Assembly: GCA_045641625.1 (NCBI GenBank)
Contig: JAZUHH010000079.1
Span: forward strand, 1-64,000
Source of the DNA: UBA1723 sp045641625
Lineage (GTDB): Bacteria > Bacteroidota > Bacteroidia > Bacteroidales > Paludibacteraceae
Length of the DNA stretch: 64,000 nt
Reading direction: 5' to 3'
The stretch's first letter is position 1. Each line of letters starts with the position of its first letter. Of this stretch, positions 42,779 to 50,942 are shown piece after piece. The notes under the pieces are model-generated. The model saw only the letters and a list, made by a program, of their open reading frames with translations, was not told the origin of the DNA and did not search any database. Both the position numbers and the translations under genes were made by a program.

Positions 42779-45577
42779 ATGGCAGATAACGGAGCAATAG
42801 CGATACACGGCGCAAAAGTTCACAACCTGAAGGATGTGAGCGTGGATGTGCCTAGAGGAAAGTTTGTTGTTATTACAGGTTTGTCCGGTTCCGGCAAGTC
42901 TTCTCTTGCCTTCGACACTCTATATGCCGAAGGTCAGAGACGTTATGTCGAGAGCCTTTCATCCTACGCCCGCCAGTTTCTTGGGCGAATGAGCAAGCCC
43001 GAGGTCGATTACATCAAAGGTCTGCCACCAGCAATCGCTATAGAGCAGAAGGTCAGCACCAGAAACCCTCGTTCAACAGTCGGAACTTCTACGGAAATAT
43101 ATGAGTATCTCAAGATATTCATGGCAAGAGTCGGCCGCACATATTCTCCGGTAAGCGGTATGGAAGTGAAGCACCACTCGATATCCAACATCGTAGATTT
43201 CATCTGCGGATACGAGAAGGGAACGAGAGGAATGATCCTGACAAACATAGTGGCAAAGGACTCCTTGCAGAAGAAGTGCGAGGAACTGCTTGCTCAAGGT
43301 TACTCGAGAGTAAAGATTGACGGAAAGATCTATTCATTGAGCGACAAGGAAAACATTCCGGAAAAAGCGACAACCGAAGCCAAGATCGTGGTTGACCGAT
43401 TCAGCGTCAATCCAGAAGACACGGATACAATAAACCGATTGTCCGACTCTATCCAGACTGCTGTGTGGGAAGGCGACGGAAAAAGCTGCGAGGTTTTGAT
43501 GATAGAGAACGGAGAAGAAAAGTCCTACTCATTCTCTACTGCATTCGAGGCCGACGGCATAAAGTTCGAGGAGCCTACGGAAATGATGTTCAGCTTCAAC
43601 TCTCCATACGGAGCATGTCCGGAGTGCGAAGGTTTCGGAAAGGTCGTCGGCATTGACGAGGACCTTGTCGTTCCCGACAAGAGTCTGTCCGTATATCAGG
43701 GTGCCGTAATGTGCTGGAGAGGAGAAAAGATGGGCGAATGGCTGCAGGACTTCGTAAGAAACGCAGAGAAGATCAAGTTCCCTATCCACAAGCCATACTA
43801 CCTGCTCGAGAAAGCGGACAAGGACAAGCTTTGGCACGGAACAGCCCATTCTCATGGCATTGACGAGTTCTTCAATTTCGTCAAGGAGAACCAATACAAA
43901 ATCCAGTATCGAGTAATGTACGCCCGCTACAGAGGCAAGACTGACTGTCCTGTATGCGGAGGATCGAGACTGAAGAAGGAGGCAAGCTATGTCAAGGTCA
44001 ACGGAAAGTCCATAACTGACCTTGTAAAGATGTCTATCCTTGAACTTCGCGACTTCTTCGACAACATAGAACTTACAGAACAGGAGAAGCTCGTTTCAAA
44101 GCGAGTGCTGACAGAAATAAAGAACCGTACAAAATTCATGGTCGAAGTCGGTCTTGGTTACCTTACTCTTGACCGTCTTTCGAATACCCTTTCGGGAGGA
44201 GAAAGCCAGAGAATCAACCTTGCGACTCAGCTTGGAAGCAGCCTTGTCGGTTCGCTTTACATACTTGACGAGCCAAGCATCGGACTACATAGCCGAGACA
44301 CAGCTCAGCTTATCTCTGTCCTCAGAGAGTTGCAGAAACTAGGAAACACAGTGGTGGTGGTGGAGCATGACGAGGAAATCATGCGAGCAGCCGACTACAT
44401 CATAGACATAGGCCCAGAAGCAGGAAGAGCCGGTGGCAACCTTGTCTTTGCCGGAGAGGTAAAGGACGGAATGCCTGTAGGAGAGACTAAATACAAGCTT
44501 CACAGCTACACTATCGACTACTTGTCCGGCAAGGAGAAGATAGAGCGCAACGTGCCTCTAAGAAAGTGGACTAACTCTATCGAGATCTCTGGTGTATGGC
44601 ACAACAACCTTAAAGGGGTTAATGTAAAGTTCCCTCTTGGAGTCATGACTGTAGTTACCGGTGTCAGCGGAAGCGGAAAGTCTTCGCTCATCCGCGACGT
44701 ATTCTATCGCGCCATGAAGCAGGAATTCGACGAGGTTACAGAAAAGCCTGGTGTATTCAAAGAACTTTCCGGAGCCTTGAAACTCGTCAACAACATCGAC
44801 TTTGTTGACCAGAACCCTATCGGAAAGTCTTCCCGATCGAATCCTGTGACGTACATCAAGGCCTATGACGAGATCCGCAAGCTTTATGCAGACCAGCAGT
44901 TGAGCAAGCAGATGGGCTACAAGAACGCTCATTTCTCTTTCAATGTCGAGGGCGGACGTTGCGACGAGTGCCAGGGAGAAGGTACAATAACAATAGAGAT
45001 GCAGTTCATGGCAGACCTTACTCTCGAATGTGAAAGCTGTCATGGAAAGCGCTTCAAGGCAGATATCCTTGAAGTTCTCTACCAGGGGAAGAACATTCAC
45101 GATGTCCTTGAGATGACAGTCAACCAGGCCGTAGAGTTCTTCTCGCAAAAAGAAGGATCCTCAGAAAAGAAGATCGTGAAGAGGCTTCAAGCTCTACAGG
45201 CTGTCGGCCTTGGATATGTCAAGCTGGGACAAAGCAGTTCCACACTGTCCGGAGGAGAAAGCCAGCGTGTGAAACTTGCGGCAATACTTGTCGAGGAGAA
45301 GATGAAACCGGGCATATTCATTTTCGACGAGCCCACGACAGGTCTCCACTTCCACGACATCAAAACTTTGCTAAAGGCTTTCGACGCACTTATAGCAAAC
45401 GGACATACTGTCATCATCATCGAACACAATGTGGATGTCATCAAATGTGCTGACCACATCATCGACATAGGTCCTGAAGGCGGCGCTAACGGAGGCAATA
45501 TCGTGTTCGAGGGAACTCCCGAAGACATCGTGAAATGCGAGGCCTCCTGGACAGGTAAATTTTTGAAAACCAACTAA
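42779..45577 (+). CDS. uvrA: Excinuclease ABC subunit A
   Basis: UvrA detects DNA damage and loads UvrB in nucleotide excision repair. The 932-residue protein has two ABC modules, with Walker A GLSGSGKSS and GVSGSGKSS, signature LSGGESQR twice, and three zinc-finger CxxC sites (CPECEGFGK, CPVCGGSR, CDECQGEG with CESCHGKR). Length is normal. It is translated 4 bases after the phosphatase gene and followed by a flavin reductase gene. Confidence 0.98.
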   Translation: MADNGAIAIHGAKVHNLKDVSVDVPRGKFVVITGLSGSGKSSLAFDTLYAEGQRRYVESLSSYARQFLGRMSKPEVDYIKGLPPAIAIEQKVSTRNPRSTVGTSTEIYEYLKIFMARVGRTYSPVSGMEVKHHSISNIVDFICGYEKGTRGMILTNIVAKDSLQKKCEELLAQGYSRVKIDGKIYSLSDKENIPEKATTEAKIVVDRFSVNPEDTDTINRLSDSIQTAVWEGDGKSCEVLMIENGEEKSYSFSTAFEADGIKFEEPTEMMFSFNSPYGACPECEGFGKVVGIDEDLVVPDKSLSVYQGAVMCWRGEKMGEWLQDFVRNAEKIKFPIHKPYYLLEKADKDKLWHGTAHSHGIDEFFNFVKENQYKIQYRVMYARYRGKTDCPVCGGSRLKKEASYVKVNGKSITDLVKMSILELRDFFDNIELTEQEKLVSKRVLTEIKNRTKFMVEVGLGYLTLDRLSNTLSGGESQRINLATQLGSSLVGSLYILDEPSIGLHSRDTAQLISVLRELQKLGNTVVVVEHDEEIMRAADYIIDIGPEAGRAGGNLVFAGEVKDGMPVGETKYKLHSYTIDYLSGKEKIERNVPLRKWTNSIEISGVWHNNLKGVNVKFPLGVMTVVTGVSGSGKSSLIRDVFYRAMKQEFDEVTEKPGVFKELSGALKLVNNIDFVDQNPIGKSSRSNPVTYIKAYDEIRKLYADQQLSKQMGYKNAHFSFNVEGGRCDECQGEGTITIEMQFMADLTLECESCHGKRFKADILEVLYQGKNIHDVLEMTVNQAVEFFSQKEGSSEKKIVKRLQALQAVGLGYVKLGQSSSTLSGGESQRVKLAAILVEEKMKPGIFIFDEPTTGLHFHDIKTLLKAFDALIANGHTVIIIEHNVDVIKCADHIIDIGPEGGANGGNIVFEGTPEDIVKCEASWTGKFLKTN

Positions 45578-45587
45578 GAATACAAAT

Positions 45588-46103
45588 ATGAAGAACTTTA
45601 AGGAGATAGATTTCAAGAGCATCAAAGAGGACATGGTCTCTAAGATTGCAGAGGAGTGGATGCTTATTTCAGCAGGAGACAGCAAGAGCTTCAACACTAT
45701 GACTGCCAGCTGGGGAGGCGTAGGCTTCATGTTCAACAGACCTGTGGCAATAGTTGCTGTCCGCCCTCACCGCTACACATTTGATTTCCTTGAGAAGAAC
45801 CCAAGAATGACTCTTACATTCTTCGGCAAGGACAATCAGCGTGAGGCTCTAGCATTGTGCGGATCAAAGTCCGGAAGAGACTGCGACAAGGTTAAGGAGG
45901 CAGGACTTAACGCAGTATTCACTGATGCAGGAAACCCAACTTTTGCCGAGGCTGAGCTAGTTATAGAGGGAAGAAAGATTCTTGCTCAGGAATGGAACGA
46001 GCAGAGCATCTTGGACCAGGCAATCATTGACAAATGGTTCGCCGCAAAAGACTTCCACAAGATGTATATCATCGAAATAGAGAAGGTCCTAGTAAAGGAG
46101 TAA
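45588..46103 (+). CDS. Flavin reductase family protein
   Basis: This 171-residue protein is a split-barrel flavin reductase/FMN-binding protein: WMLISAGDSKSFNTMTASWGGVG near the N-terminus, RPHRYTFDFLEKNPRMTLTFF, and LCGSKSGRDCDKV. Such proteins bind FMN and often act as reductases or as stand-alone flavoproteins. It starts 10 bases after uvrA, probably on the same transcript, and is followed by a strong terminator. Confidence 0.88.
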   Translation: MKNFKEIDFKSIKEDMVSKIAEEWMLISAGDSKSFNTMTASWGGVGFMFNRPVAIVAVRPHRYTFDFLEKNPRMTLTFFGKDNQREALALCGSKSGRDCDKVKEAGLNAVFTDAGNPTFAEAELVIEGRKILAQEWNEQSILDQAIIDKWFAAKDFHKMYIIEIEKVLVKE

Positions 46104-46116
46104 CCTTTTTTACCAT

Positions 46117-46163
46117 AAAAGAAGTATCTGGAACTGTAAGAACACTTTCCAGATACTTCTTTT
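46117..46163 (+). terminator. Terminator of the uvrA transcript
   Basis: GAAGTATCTGGAA 46121-46133 pairs with TTCCAGATACTTC 46147-46159; the stem extends with A/T on both sides and is followed by TTTT. Confidence 0.85.
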
Positions 46164-46170
46164 CTATTGA

Positions 46171-46356
46171 TTATTTCAAAGCCTGTTTGTCGCCCTAAAC
46201 TACCTAAGCAAGAACGAGAATATAAAATTCACTATCGCAGACTCCACGCTTACGGTTAGTGACGACAAAATAATTTGTCCTAACGGAAAAGCCGCATCTC
46301 TTACCTATTCTTTAAAAAGAGAAGAAGGGAAGGATATTCCTGTGGAGATAGATTAG
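46171..46356 (+). pseudogene. 3' remnant of a lost gene
   Basis: An open frame of 61 codons with no start codon runs from 46171 to TAG at 46354-46356. Its translation (for example NYLSKNENIKFTIADSTL and ICPNGKAASLTYSLK) has the balanced composition and codon use of a real protein end, unlike the shadow frames around it. It begins right after the preceding terminator and lies beside the AT-rich cassette, so it looks like the stump of a gene cut by an insertion or deletion. The family is not recognised. Confidence 0.5.
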
Positions 46357-46385
46357 CAAGAGAAAAAGCCTCACGCATACTTTAT

Positions 46386-47483
46386 TCATGAGAAAAAGAT
46401 CTTTAAAAAAAACATCCCCAAAAGCCCGAATATAATCCAGCCAGCCAAAAATAACAAAAAGAATTTAAATATCTTCCGAAGTAATGTTATTTTTTCCTCA
46501 TTACTCATTGCATCTATTGCACTAGTTATTGTCTTTCTCTCCCCTTCTCTGCCATATATTTCTTCAGTTCTCCTTTTTAGATCTTCATGCCTCTGCTTAT
46601 TCTCTTTCTTATGCTCTTCTTCGAGTTCCTCAATTTTCGCTAATAAAGGTACTAACTTTGCTTTGGCCTCCTGAATCGACTGCTTCTGCGCTTCTATATG
46701 GGGGAACAAATCAGCATCCAAGCTATTCTTCAATTTAATAGCTTGTTCATCTTGGGGGCAAACAAAATCACATTTTAATTGCCACTCAAATAACTTTTGC
46801 TTTACAGCATCAAGATAAACAACGATTTTATCGAATGCTACAGATATATTTCTAATTTCTTTAGAAAGATCTGAGGGGTCATAAAAGTCTCTAGAATCCT
46901 GGATTCGAATTTTCCCCGTCAACCTCGATCCTATTTTTAAACTTTCAGGACCTGCAGTCAAATACGTCCAAGGTTTAACTCTCCAACAACCAATCCAATT
47001 AGATTCATGATTAGTAAAACTACTTGATTGAATCATTTTATGAAAGAAAGCAAATGTTCTTTCTGCTTCGCCTACCAAAATCGGGAATACTTTTACAAAT
47101 TCATCTCTATCTGTTGGCAAAGGATAAGACACTAATGCCTGAGAAGCAGTCGGAGGAATATCAAACTCACGTAAAGTTGCTACAAGTAACTCTGCAGTAC
47201 CTGCCAATTCCTGCAATCTCGCATTTTTTTGTTCTTTAATCTTTGCATACTCCGCACCAGCCTTGGCTATTTCTGCATTAGCCTTAGCCATTTCTGCTTC
47301 ATGTTGAGCCATTTCAGCTTCAGATTGAGCTTTCGCTGCTTCCGCCTTAGCCTCTTGCGCTCTAAACTTCGCTCCAGCTCTCTGAAGGAAAGCTTCTGCA
47401 TTCATTTTAGTAGCTTCTGCCTTCGTCTTCTTAGCGTCTGCTAATTTATCCTCATTAGATTTAAACATATCCGATAGTCCCAT
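46386..47483 (-). CDS. Coiled-coil protein with C-terminal membrane anchor
   Basis: This 365-residue protein starts with a long Ala/Lys/Glu coiled coil (about residues 10-95) containing repeats such as EAEMAQHEAEMAKANAEIAK, then a globular region (about 96-260) with GCWRVKPWTYLTAGPESLKIGSRLTGKI, a second coiled coil (about 265-320) and a hydrophobic C-terminal segment (about 343-363). I recognise no family. It is the last gene of the four-gene cassette, 95 bases after the GNAT-like gene. Topology suggests a membrane-tethered cytoplasmic protein. Confidence 0.7.
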   Translation of the reverse strand: MGLSDMFKSNEDKLADAKKTKAEATKMNAEAFLQRAGAKFRAQEAKAEAAKAQSEAEMAQHEAEMAKANAEIAKAGAEYAKIKEQKNARLQELAGTAELLVATLREFDIPPTASQALVSYPLPTDRDEFVKVFPILVGEAERTFAFFHKMIQSSSFTNHESNWIGCWRVKPWTYLTAGPESLKIGSRLTGKIRIQDSRDFYDPSDLSKEIRNISVAFDKIVVYLDAVKQKLFEWQLKCDFVCPQDEQAIKLKNSLDADLFPHIEAQKQSIQEAKAKLVPLLAKIEELEEEHKKENKQRHEDLKRRTEEIYGREGERKTITSAIDAMSNEEKITLLRKIFKFFLLFLAGWIIFGLLGMFFLKIFFS

Positions 47484-47578
47484 AATTCTAATTTTTATAG
47501 TTTATTGTGAATAGTCATTATTGTTTGTAATAATATCTAAAAGAGAGAAACACTTGATTGGTATTACCCACACATAAT

Positions 47579-48079
47579 TCATAGATTCAAAAAGAATTTT
47601 TTATACAACTTGCTTCTCTTCATTTTTCGTTCCGAGAAATACATCTCTATCGTATCATTTACCTGCCGATATTTTATATACCCAACCTCTCTTAGAAACT
47701 TATAAGCCTTATAGTTATAAGACTTGCAATATGTTCTAACTTTTAGACCTTTCTCCGTGAGAGATTTAGCAATTAAAAATGCACTCCTGAAATGGAGTAA
47801 TATATAATATAGAGAATTATTCCATCCTCCTCCGTGAAATGAAACAATGTTCTTGTCATCATATTCATACAACAGATAAAAGAATGCAAATGGCTGATTG
47901 TTCGCTTTTGTTTTCAAAAGGTAACCTTTAATGAAGAACGGCTCGTTTTTCAAGAATTGAACCCAGTCTTCATTTGTATCTATATCGTTCACAATAAGAT
48001 GCCAGTCGCCATCCCCAAATTTTGAAACAACTTCTGCATCTCCAAAATCTGCCGTAGATACAACGCTGTCTTCAAACAT
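47579..48079 (-). CDS. GNAT-like acyltransferase, divergent
   Basis: This 166-residue protein resembles a GCN5-related N-acetyltransferase: a basic segment FFIKGYLLKTKANNQPFAFFYLLYEYD fits the central sheet, and SYNYKAYKFLREVGYIKYRQVNDTIEMYF is the typical N-x-KA-x-x-F-hydrophobic-E-x-GF ending. The acetyl-CoA loop (Q/RxxGxG/A) is not clear, so it may be divergent or inactive. It starts 5 bases after the 67-residue coiled-coil gene. Confidence 0.45.
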   Translation of the reverse strand: MFEDSVVSTADFGDAEVVSKFGDGDWHLIVNDIDTNEDWVQFLKNEPFFIKGYLLKTKANNQPFAFFYLLYEYDDKNIVSFHGGGWNNSLYYILLHFRSAFLIAKSLTEKGLKVRTYCKSYNYKAYKFLREVGYIKYRQVNDTIEMYFSERKMKRSKLYKKFFLNL

Positions 48080-48084
48080 TATTG

Positions 48085-48288
48085 CTATTTTCTCAAGCGT
48101 GCTTTGTCAGCTTTTAGATTAGCTATTTCAACTTTTTTATTAGCAATAGCACCTCTAGCTATATTAACTCCCTCTTTATTTTTAATTGCTCTGTGTCTCT
48201 CAAGCTCTGCTTGCAATTGTGCTACTTCCGCTTGCTTATCAGCAATAAGCTTGTCGTATTCTGCCTTTGTTTTAGGAGATGCTCCCAT
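48085..48288 (-). CDS. 67-residue coiled-coil protein
   Basis: A highly charged single coiled coil (EYDKLIADKQAEVAQLQAEL, then AIANKKVEIANLKADKARLRK) with no other feature. Position (29 bases after the HEPN-like gene, 5 before the GNAT-like gene) suggests a small partner or antidote-like subunit; that is inference. Confidence 0.7.
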   Translation of the reverse strand: MGASPKTKAEYDKLIADKQAEVAQLQAELERHRAIKNKEGVNIARGAIANKKVEIANLKADKARLRK

Positions 48289-48317
48289 AGTAAAAAAATT
48301 AAGTTAATAATTGTAAT

Positions 48318-48776
48318 TTAGTTCTCTCTATTTTTTGCTCTCATATAAGCTTTGTATTGCTTATCGAGTTCTCTAAAGAGTTTCTTTCCTTCATCAGCAA
48401 CTCTTTTCAAAGACTCGTAATGCTTTGGGAATTCTGGTTCTAACAACTTGGCCAATTGATGAATAGCATCATTTCGATAAGGTCTCCAATCGTCAATTTG
48501 CTTTATTACATCATCAAAAAACTGGATTTTACTACCCTTCAATTTATTTGTCAAATTCCCTATCGTTTTGAGAGTATGATCTTCCTCAGGAAACAATTCA
48601 TTATGCAATGATTCAAGTCTGTCTTCGATAAGGCTTGCAATCAATCCAACAGCTTCTACATAATAACGATGCTTCATAGCGTCATCATAAGCAGCAAACG
48701 CAGCTTCATAGACATTCTGCCTATTCTTCCCTACTTGAGAGTTCCCTTTGGCACTTGTTCTTATTGGTTTTTCCAT
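48318..48776 (-). CDS. HEPN-like protein
   Basis: This 152-residue all-helical protein has the pattern of HEPN domains: an early helix (YYVEAVGLIASLIEDRLESLHNEL) and, in a later helix, RPYRNDAIHQ, which contains the Rx4H motif with the common Asn after Arg (RNDAIH). HEPN proteins are often RNases or RNA-binding partners in toxin, abortive-infection and CRISPR systems. It is the first gene of the cassette. RNase activity is inferred from the motif. Confidence 0.65.
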   Translation of the reverse strand: MEKPIRTSAKGNSQVGKNRQNVYEAAFAAYDDAMKHRYYVEAVGLIASLIEDRLESLHNELFPEEDHTLKTIGNLTNKLKGSKIQFFDDVIKQIDDWRPYRNDAIHQLAKLLEPEFPKHYESLKRVADEGKKLFRELDKQYKAYMRAKNREN

Positions 48777-48798
48777 ACTTCCTTCATTAAATCTCTTC

Positions 48799-48806
48799 GC
48801 AAATGT
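48799..48806 (-). promoter_or_regulatory. Possible promoter of the HEPN cassette
   Basis: The minus strand reads AACATTTG, one mismatch to TAnnTTTG, 23 bases before the ATG at 48776. Confidence 0.35.
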
Positions 48807-48893
48807 TCAAAAAAAAAAAATGTATTTTCCAAATTTTTCTTTAACTTTTTTCAAGAAAATATAACATATATATTCTTCAGCACAAATCCCTAC

Positions 48894-48946
48894 AAAAAAA
48901 AAAAGCTCCGTATGATGCCAAACACTTTGCATCGTACGGAGCTTTT
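48894..48946 (-). terminator. Terminator of the surA-metA operon
   Basis: AAAAGCTCCGTATGATGC 48901-48918 pairs with GCATCGTACGGAGCTTTT 48929-48946; the minus strand continues into a T-run. It lies 18 bases after the metA stop. Confidence 0.85.
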
Positions 48947-48963
48947 CAATTTTACTCTTCAAT

Positions 48964-49881
48964 CTACTGAATCTGATTGATGTCGAACGGAGTTTGCTGA
49001 TACACAAAATAGTTAATCCAATTTTGGAAGAACAAACTGGCTGCGCTTCTCCATCTGACCTCAGGTCCTTTGGCTGGATCATTGTCCTTGTAATAGTTCT
49101 TTGGAATGTCAATCGGAAGCCCCTTTTCAAGGTCTCTTTTATACTCTGTGTCCAAAGTGTAAGGATTGTATTCCAAATGTCCCGTAACAAAGATTTCTCG
49201 GCCTCCCCTTGCCATTATCATATACGGACCTGCCTCATCACTCTCCGAAAGCAAAGACAACTCCGGAACACGAAGAACATCGTCCTTTAATATCTCGCAA
49301 TGGCGGCTGTGAGGGACAAAGAACTTATCGTCGAAACCGCGGAAGATTGGGTTAAGCGGATTAAGCATCTTGTGTTCGAAAACTCCAAACACCTTATGGT
49401 CTGTCATCTTCTTGTCTATTCCATAGAAATGATACAAGGCGGCCAAGGCACCCCAACAAATATACATTGTGCTCCAGCAGTGGGTTCTGCTCCAGTCAAG
49501 TATTTTGGAGATTTCGGGCCAAGACGACACCTCTGTGTAATGATAGTTTTCCAAAGGCGCACCTGTAATAATCATTCCGTCGTACTTGTTGTCTTTAATC
49601 TCGTCAAACTCCTTATAGAAAGCCTCCATGTGAGCGGCGGCAGTATGTGTTGAGTTGTACGAAGAAAGCTTCAACAAAGTCAGTTCCACCTGAATTGGCG
49701 AGTTGGACAACACACGAATCAGGTCGGTCTCCGTCGTTATTTTTATAGGCATCAAGTTGAGAACGATAATCTTCAACTCTCTCATATCTTGCGCCGCTGC
49801 TCTGTCTTTGGTTATGACAAATATATTCTCTTTTGCCAGAGTATCTATGGCTGGCAAATTCTTCTCAACTATAATTGACAT
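48964..49881 (-). CDS. metA: Homoserine O-acyltransferase, probably acetyl-CoA-specific
   Basis: MetA activates homoserine for methionine synthesis. The 305-residue protein has the catalytic Cys142 (YICWGAL) and the His segment VPHSRH. Residue 111 is Glu in GAPLENY; in this family Glu111 marks acetyl-CoA users and Gly111 succinyl-CoA users, so despite its common name it is probably a homoserine O-acetyltransferase. It is the last gene of a long operon, 32 bases after the MORN-repeat gene. Confidence 0.92.
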   Translation of the reverse strand: MSIIVEKNLPAIDTLAKENIFVITKDRAAAQDMRELKIIVLNLMPIKITTETDLIRVLSNSPIQVELTLLKLSSYNSTHTAAAHMEAFYKEFDEIKDNKYDGMIITGAPLENYHYTEVSSWPEISKILDWSRTHCWSTMYICWGALAALYHFYGIDKKMTDHKVFGVFEHKMLNPLNPIFRGFDDKFFVPHSRHCEILKDDVLRVPELSLLSESDEAGPYMIMARGGREIFVTGHLEYNPYTLDTEYKRDLEKGLPIDIPKNYYKDNDPAKGPEVRWRSAASLFFQNWINYFVYQQTPFDINQIQ

Positions 49882-49913
49882 CTTACGTTTGGATTAAGGT
49901 TCACGAAAAGGTA

Positions 49914-50702
49914 TTAGTAAGTATTCACTTCGGCACCCGATGCAGCGTTAGGCTCTGCAATAGATCCCTGTGTACTCTCTCTCTTGTCGAAAGTCTCGCT
50001 ATGCTTCTTGTCCAAAGCCTTCTGGTTCTTAAGCACTCCATTATTGTAAACAAGAGTCTGCATCACCTCTCCCTTTTCGTTGTAATAAGTCCATGTGCCG
50101 TCTTTCTTTCCGTGGATGAAATTGCCTTCCTCAACAGGCTTCTCCTTTCCTTCGAAAAGGATGTACTTGCCATGTCTTTCTCCATCCGAATAGGTTACAG
50201 AAGAGTATAGCTGGTCAGCAGATACGTACTTCTTCCATACTCCGTCAATCTTGTCATTCTTGTAAGGGATCTCCTCGATAACAACCTCGTTTGATGAGTA
50301 AGTTACGAACGTACCGTTCTTCTTTCCGTTCTTGTAGCTTTCTCTGCTTATGATCTTACCCTTGTTGTAATATTCCCAAACTCCGTCCTTGGACTTTCCG
50401 ATGAAAGCACCCTTGGACTGGACAGTGGAACCGTCCGGCTCGTAGAATGTGACATTCGAGTTCCCCTTGTCATCATATATCTGCTCGCTTTTCAACGCAC
50501 CGGACTCGTAATAATGTCTGAAAGTGCCTACCGGCTTATCATCAACGAAAGCGCCCTCATACTTGACTTGACCGTTCTCATAGGTCTTGCTCCATGCACC
50601 CTGCTTTCTTCCCTTGTTGTCAGTCTTGTTGGCACTTTTTGGTGCGGCAAGACTAGTCAATGCCATGAACATGGCAAACACTGCTACTATGTATCTATTC
50701 AT
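49914..50702 (-). CDS. Secreted MORN-variant (YwqK-type) repeat protein
   Basis: This 262-residue protein has a signal peptide (residues 1-20, ending SLAA) and about eight MORN-variant repeats of the type G.W..Y..G.....Y.NG (for example GAWSKTYENGQVKYEGAF and GTWTYYNEKGEVMQTLVYNNG). Similar proteins are labelled YwqK-family antitoxins, but this one is exported and sits in a housekeeping operon, so an antitoxin role is doubtful. The ATG at 50702 overlaps the xseB stop. Confidence 0.8.
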   Translation of the reverse strand: MNRYIVAVFAMFMALTSLAAPKSANKTDNKGRKQGAWSKTYENGQVKYEGAFVDDKPVGTFRHYYESGALKSEQIYDDKGNSNVTFYEPDGSTVQSKGAFIGKSKDGVWEYYNKGKIISRESYKNGKKNGTFVTYSSNEVVIEEIPYKNDKIDGVWKKYVSADQLYSSVTYSDGERHGKYILFEGKEKPVEEGNFIHGKKDGTWTYYNEKGEVMQTLVYNNGVLKNQKALDKKHSETFDKRESTQGSIAEPNAASGAEVNTY

Positions 50703-50916
50703 TGTCATCATCTTTAATTGTATCTTCTAATTTCTTCAAATTGTCCTGAACCATCTGCTCTGTAGCATAGATTTTTTCCTTACAGAACTTCACAAGCTCC
50801 GTAGCCTTCTGCACGCTTGCGCAAATGTCATCCATTGACAGGGACCCGTCCTTCAACGAATCAAGTATGCTTTCAAGCTCCTGCATAGCAGCTTTATAGG
50901 TCATTGCTTTTGCCAT
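50695..50916 (-). CDS. xseB: Exodeoxyribonuclease VII small subunit
   Basis: XseB is the small subunit of the nuclease that degrades single-stranded DNA from both ends. The 73-residue protein matches the family: MTYKAAMQELESILDSL, a central helix, and TEQMVQDNLKKLED. xseA is not adjacent, which is unusual for Bacteroidota; the large subunit must be elsewhere. It overlaps the MORN gene by 8 bases. Confidence 0.92.
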   Translation of the reverse strand: MAKAMTYKAAMQELESILDSLKDGSLSMDDICASVQKATELVKFCKEKIYATEQMVQDNLKKLEDTIKDDDNE

Positions 50917-50942
50917 TGCCTTTTCTTAATGTTTAGATAAAA

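Noticed and set aside
46529..48307. Plus-strand frames over the four-gene cassette
   Set aside because: They are shadows of the minus-strand genes, whose spacing, starts and coiled-coil pattern are coherent.
49914..50702. MORN-repeat protein as an antitoxin of a toxin-antitoxin pair
   Set aside because: It has a signal peptide, sits in a housekeeping operon and no toxin gene is adjacent.
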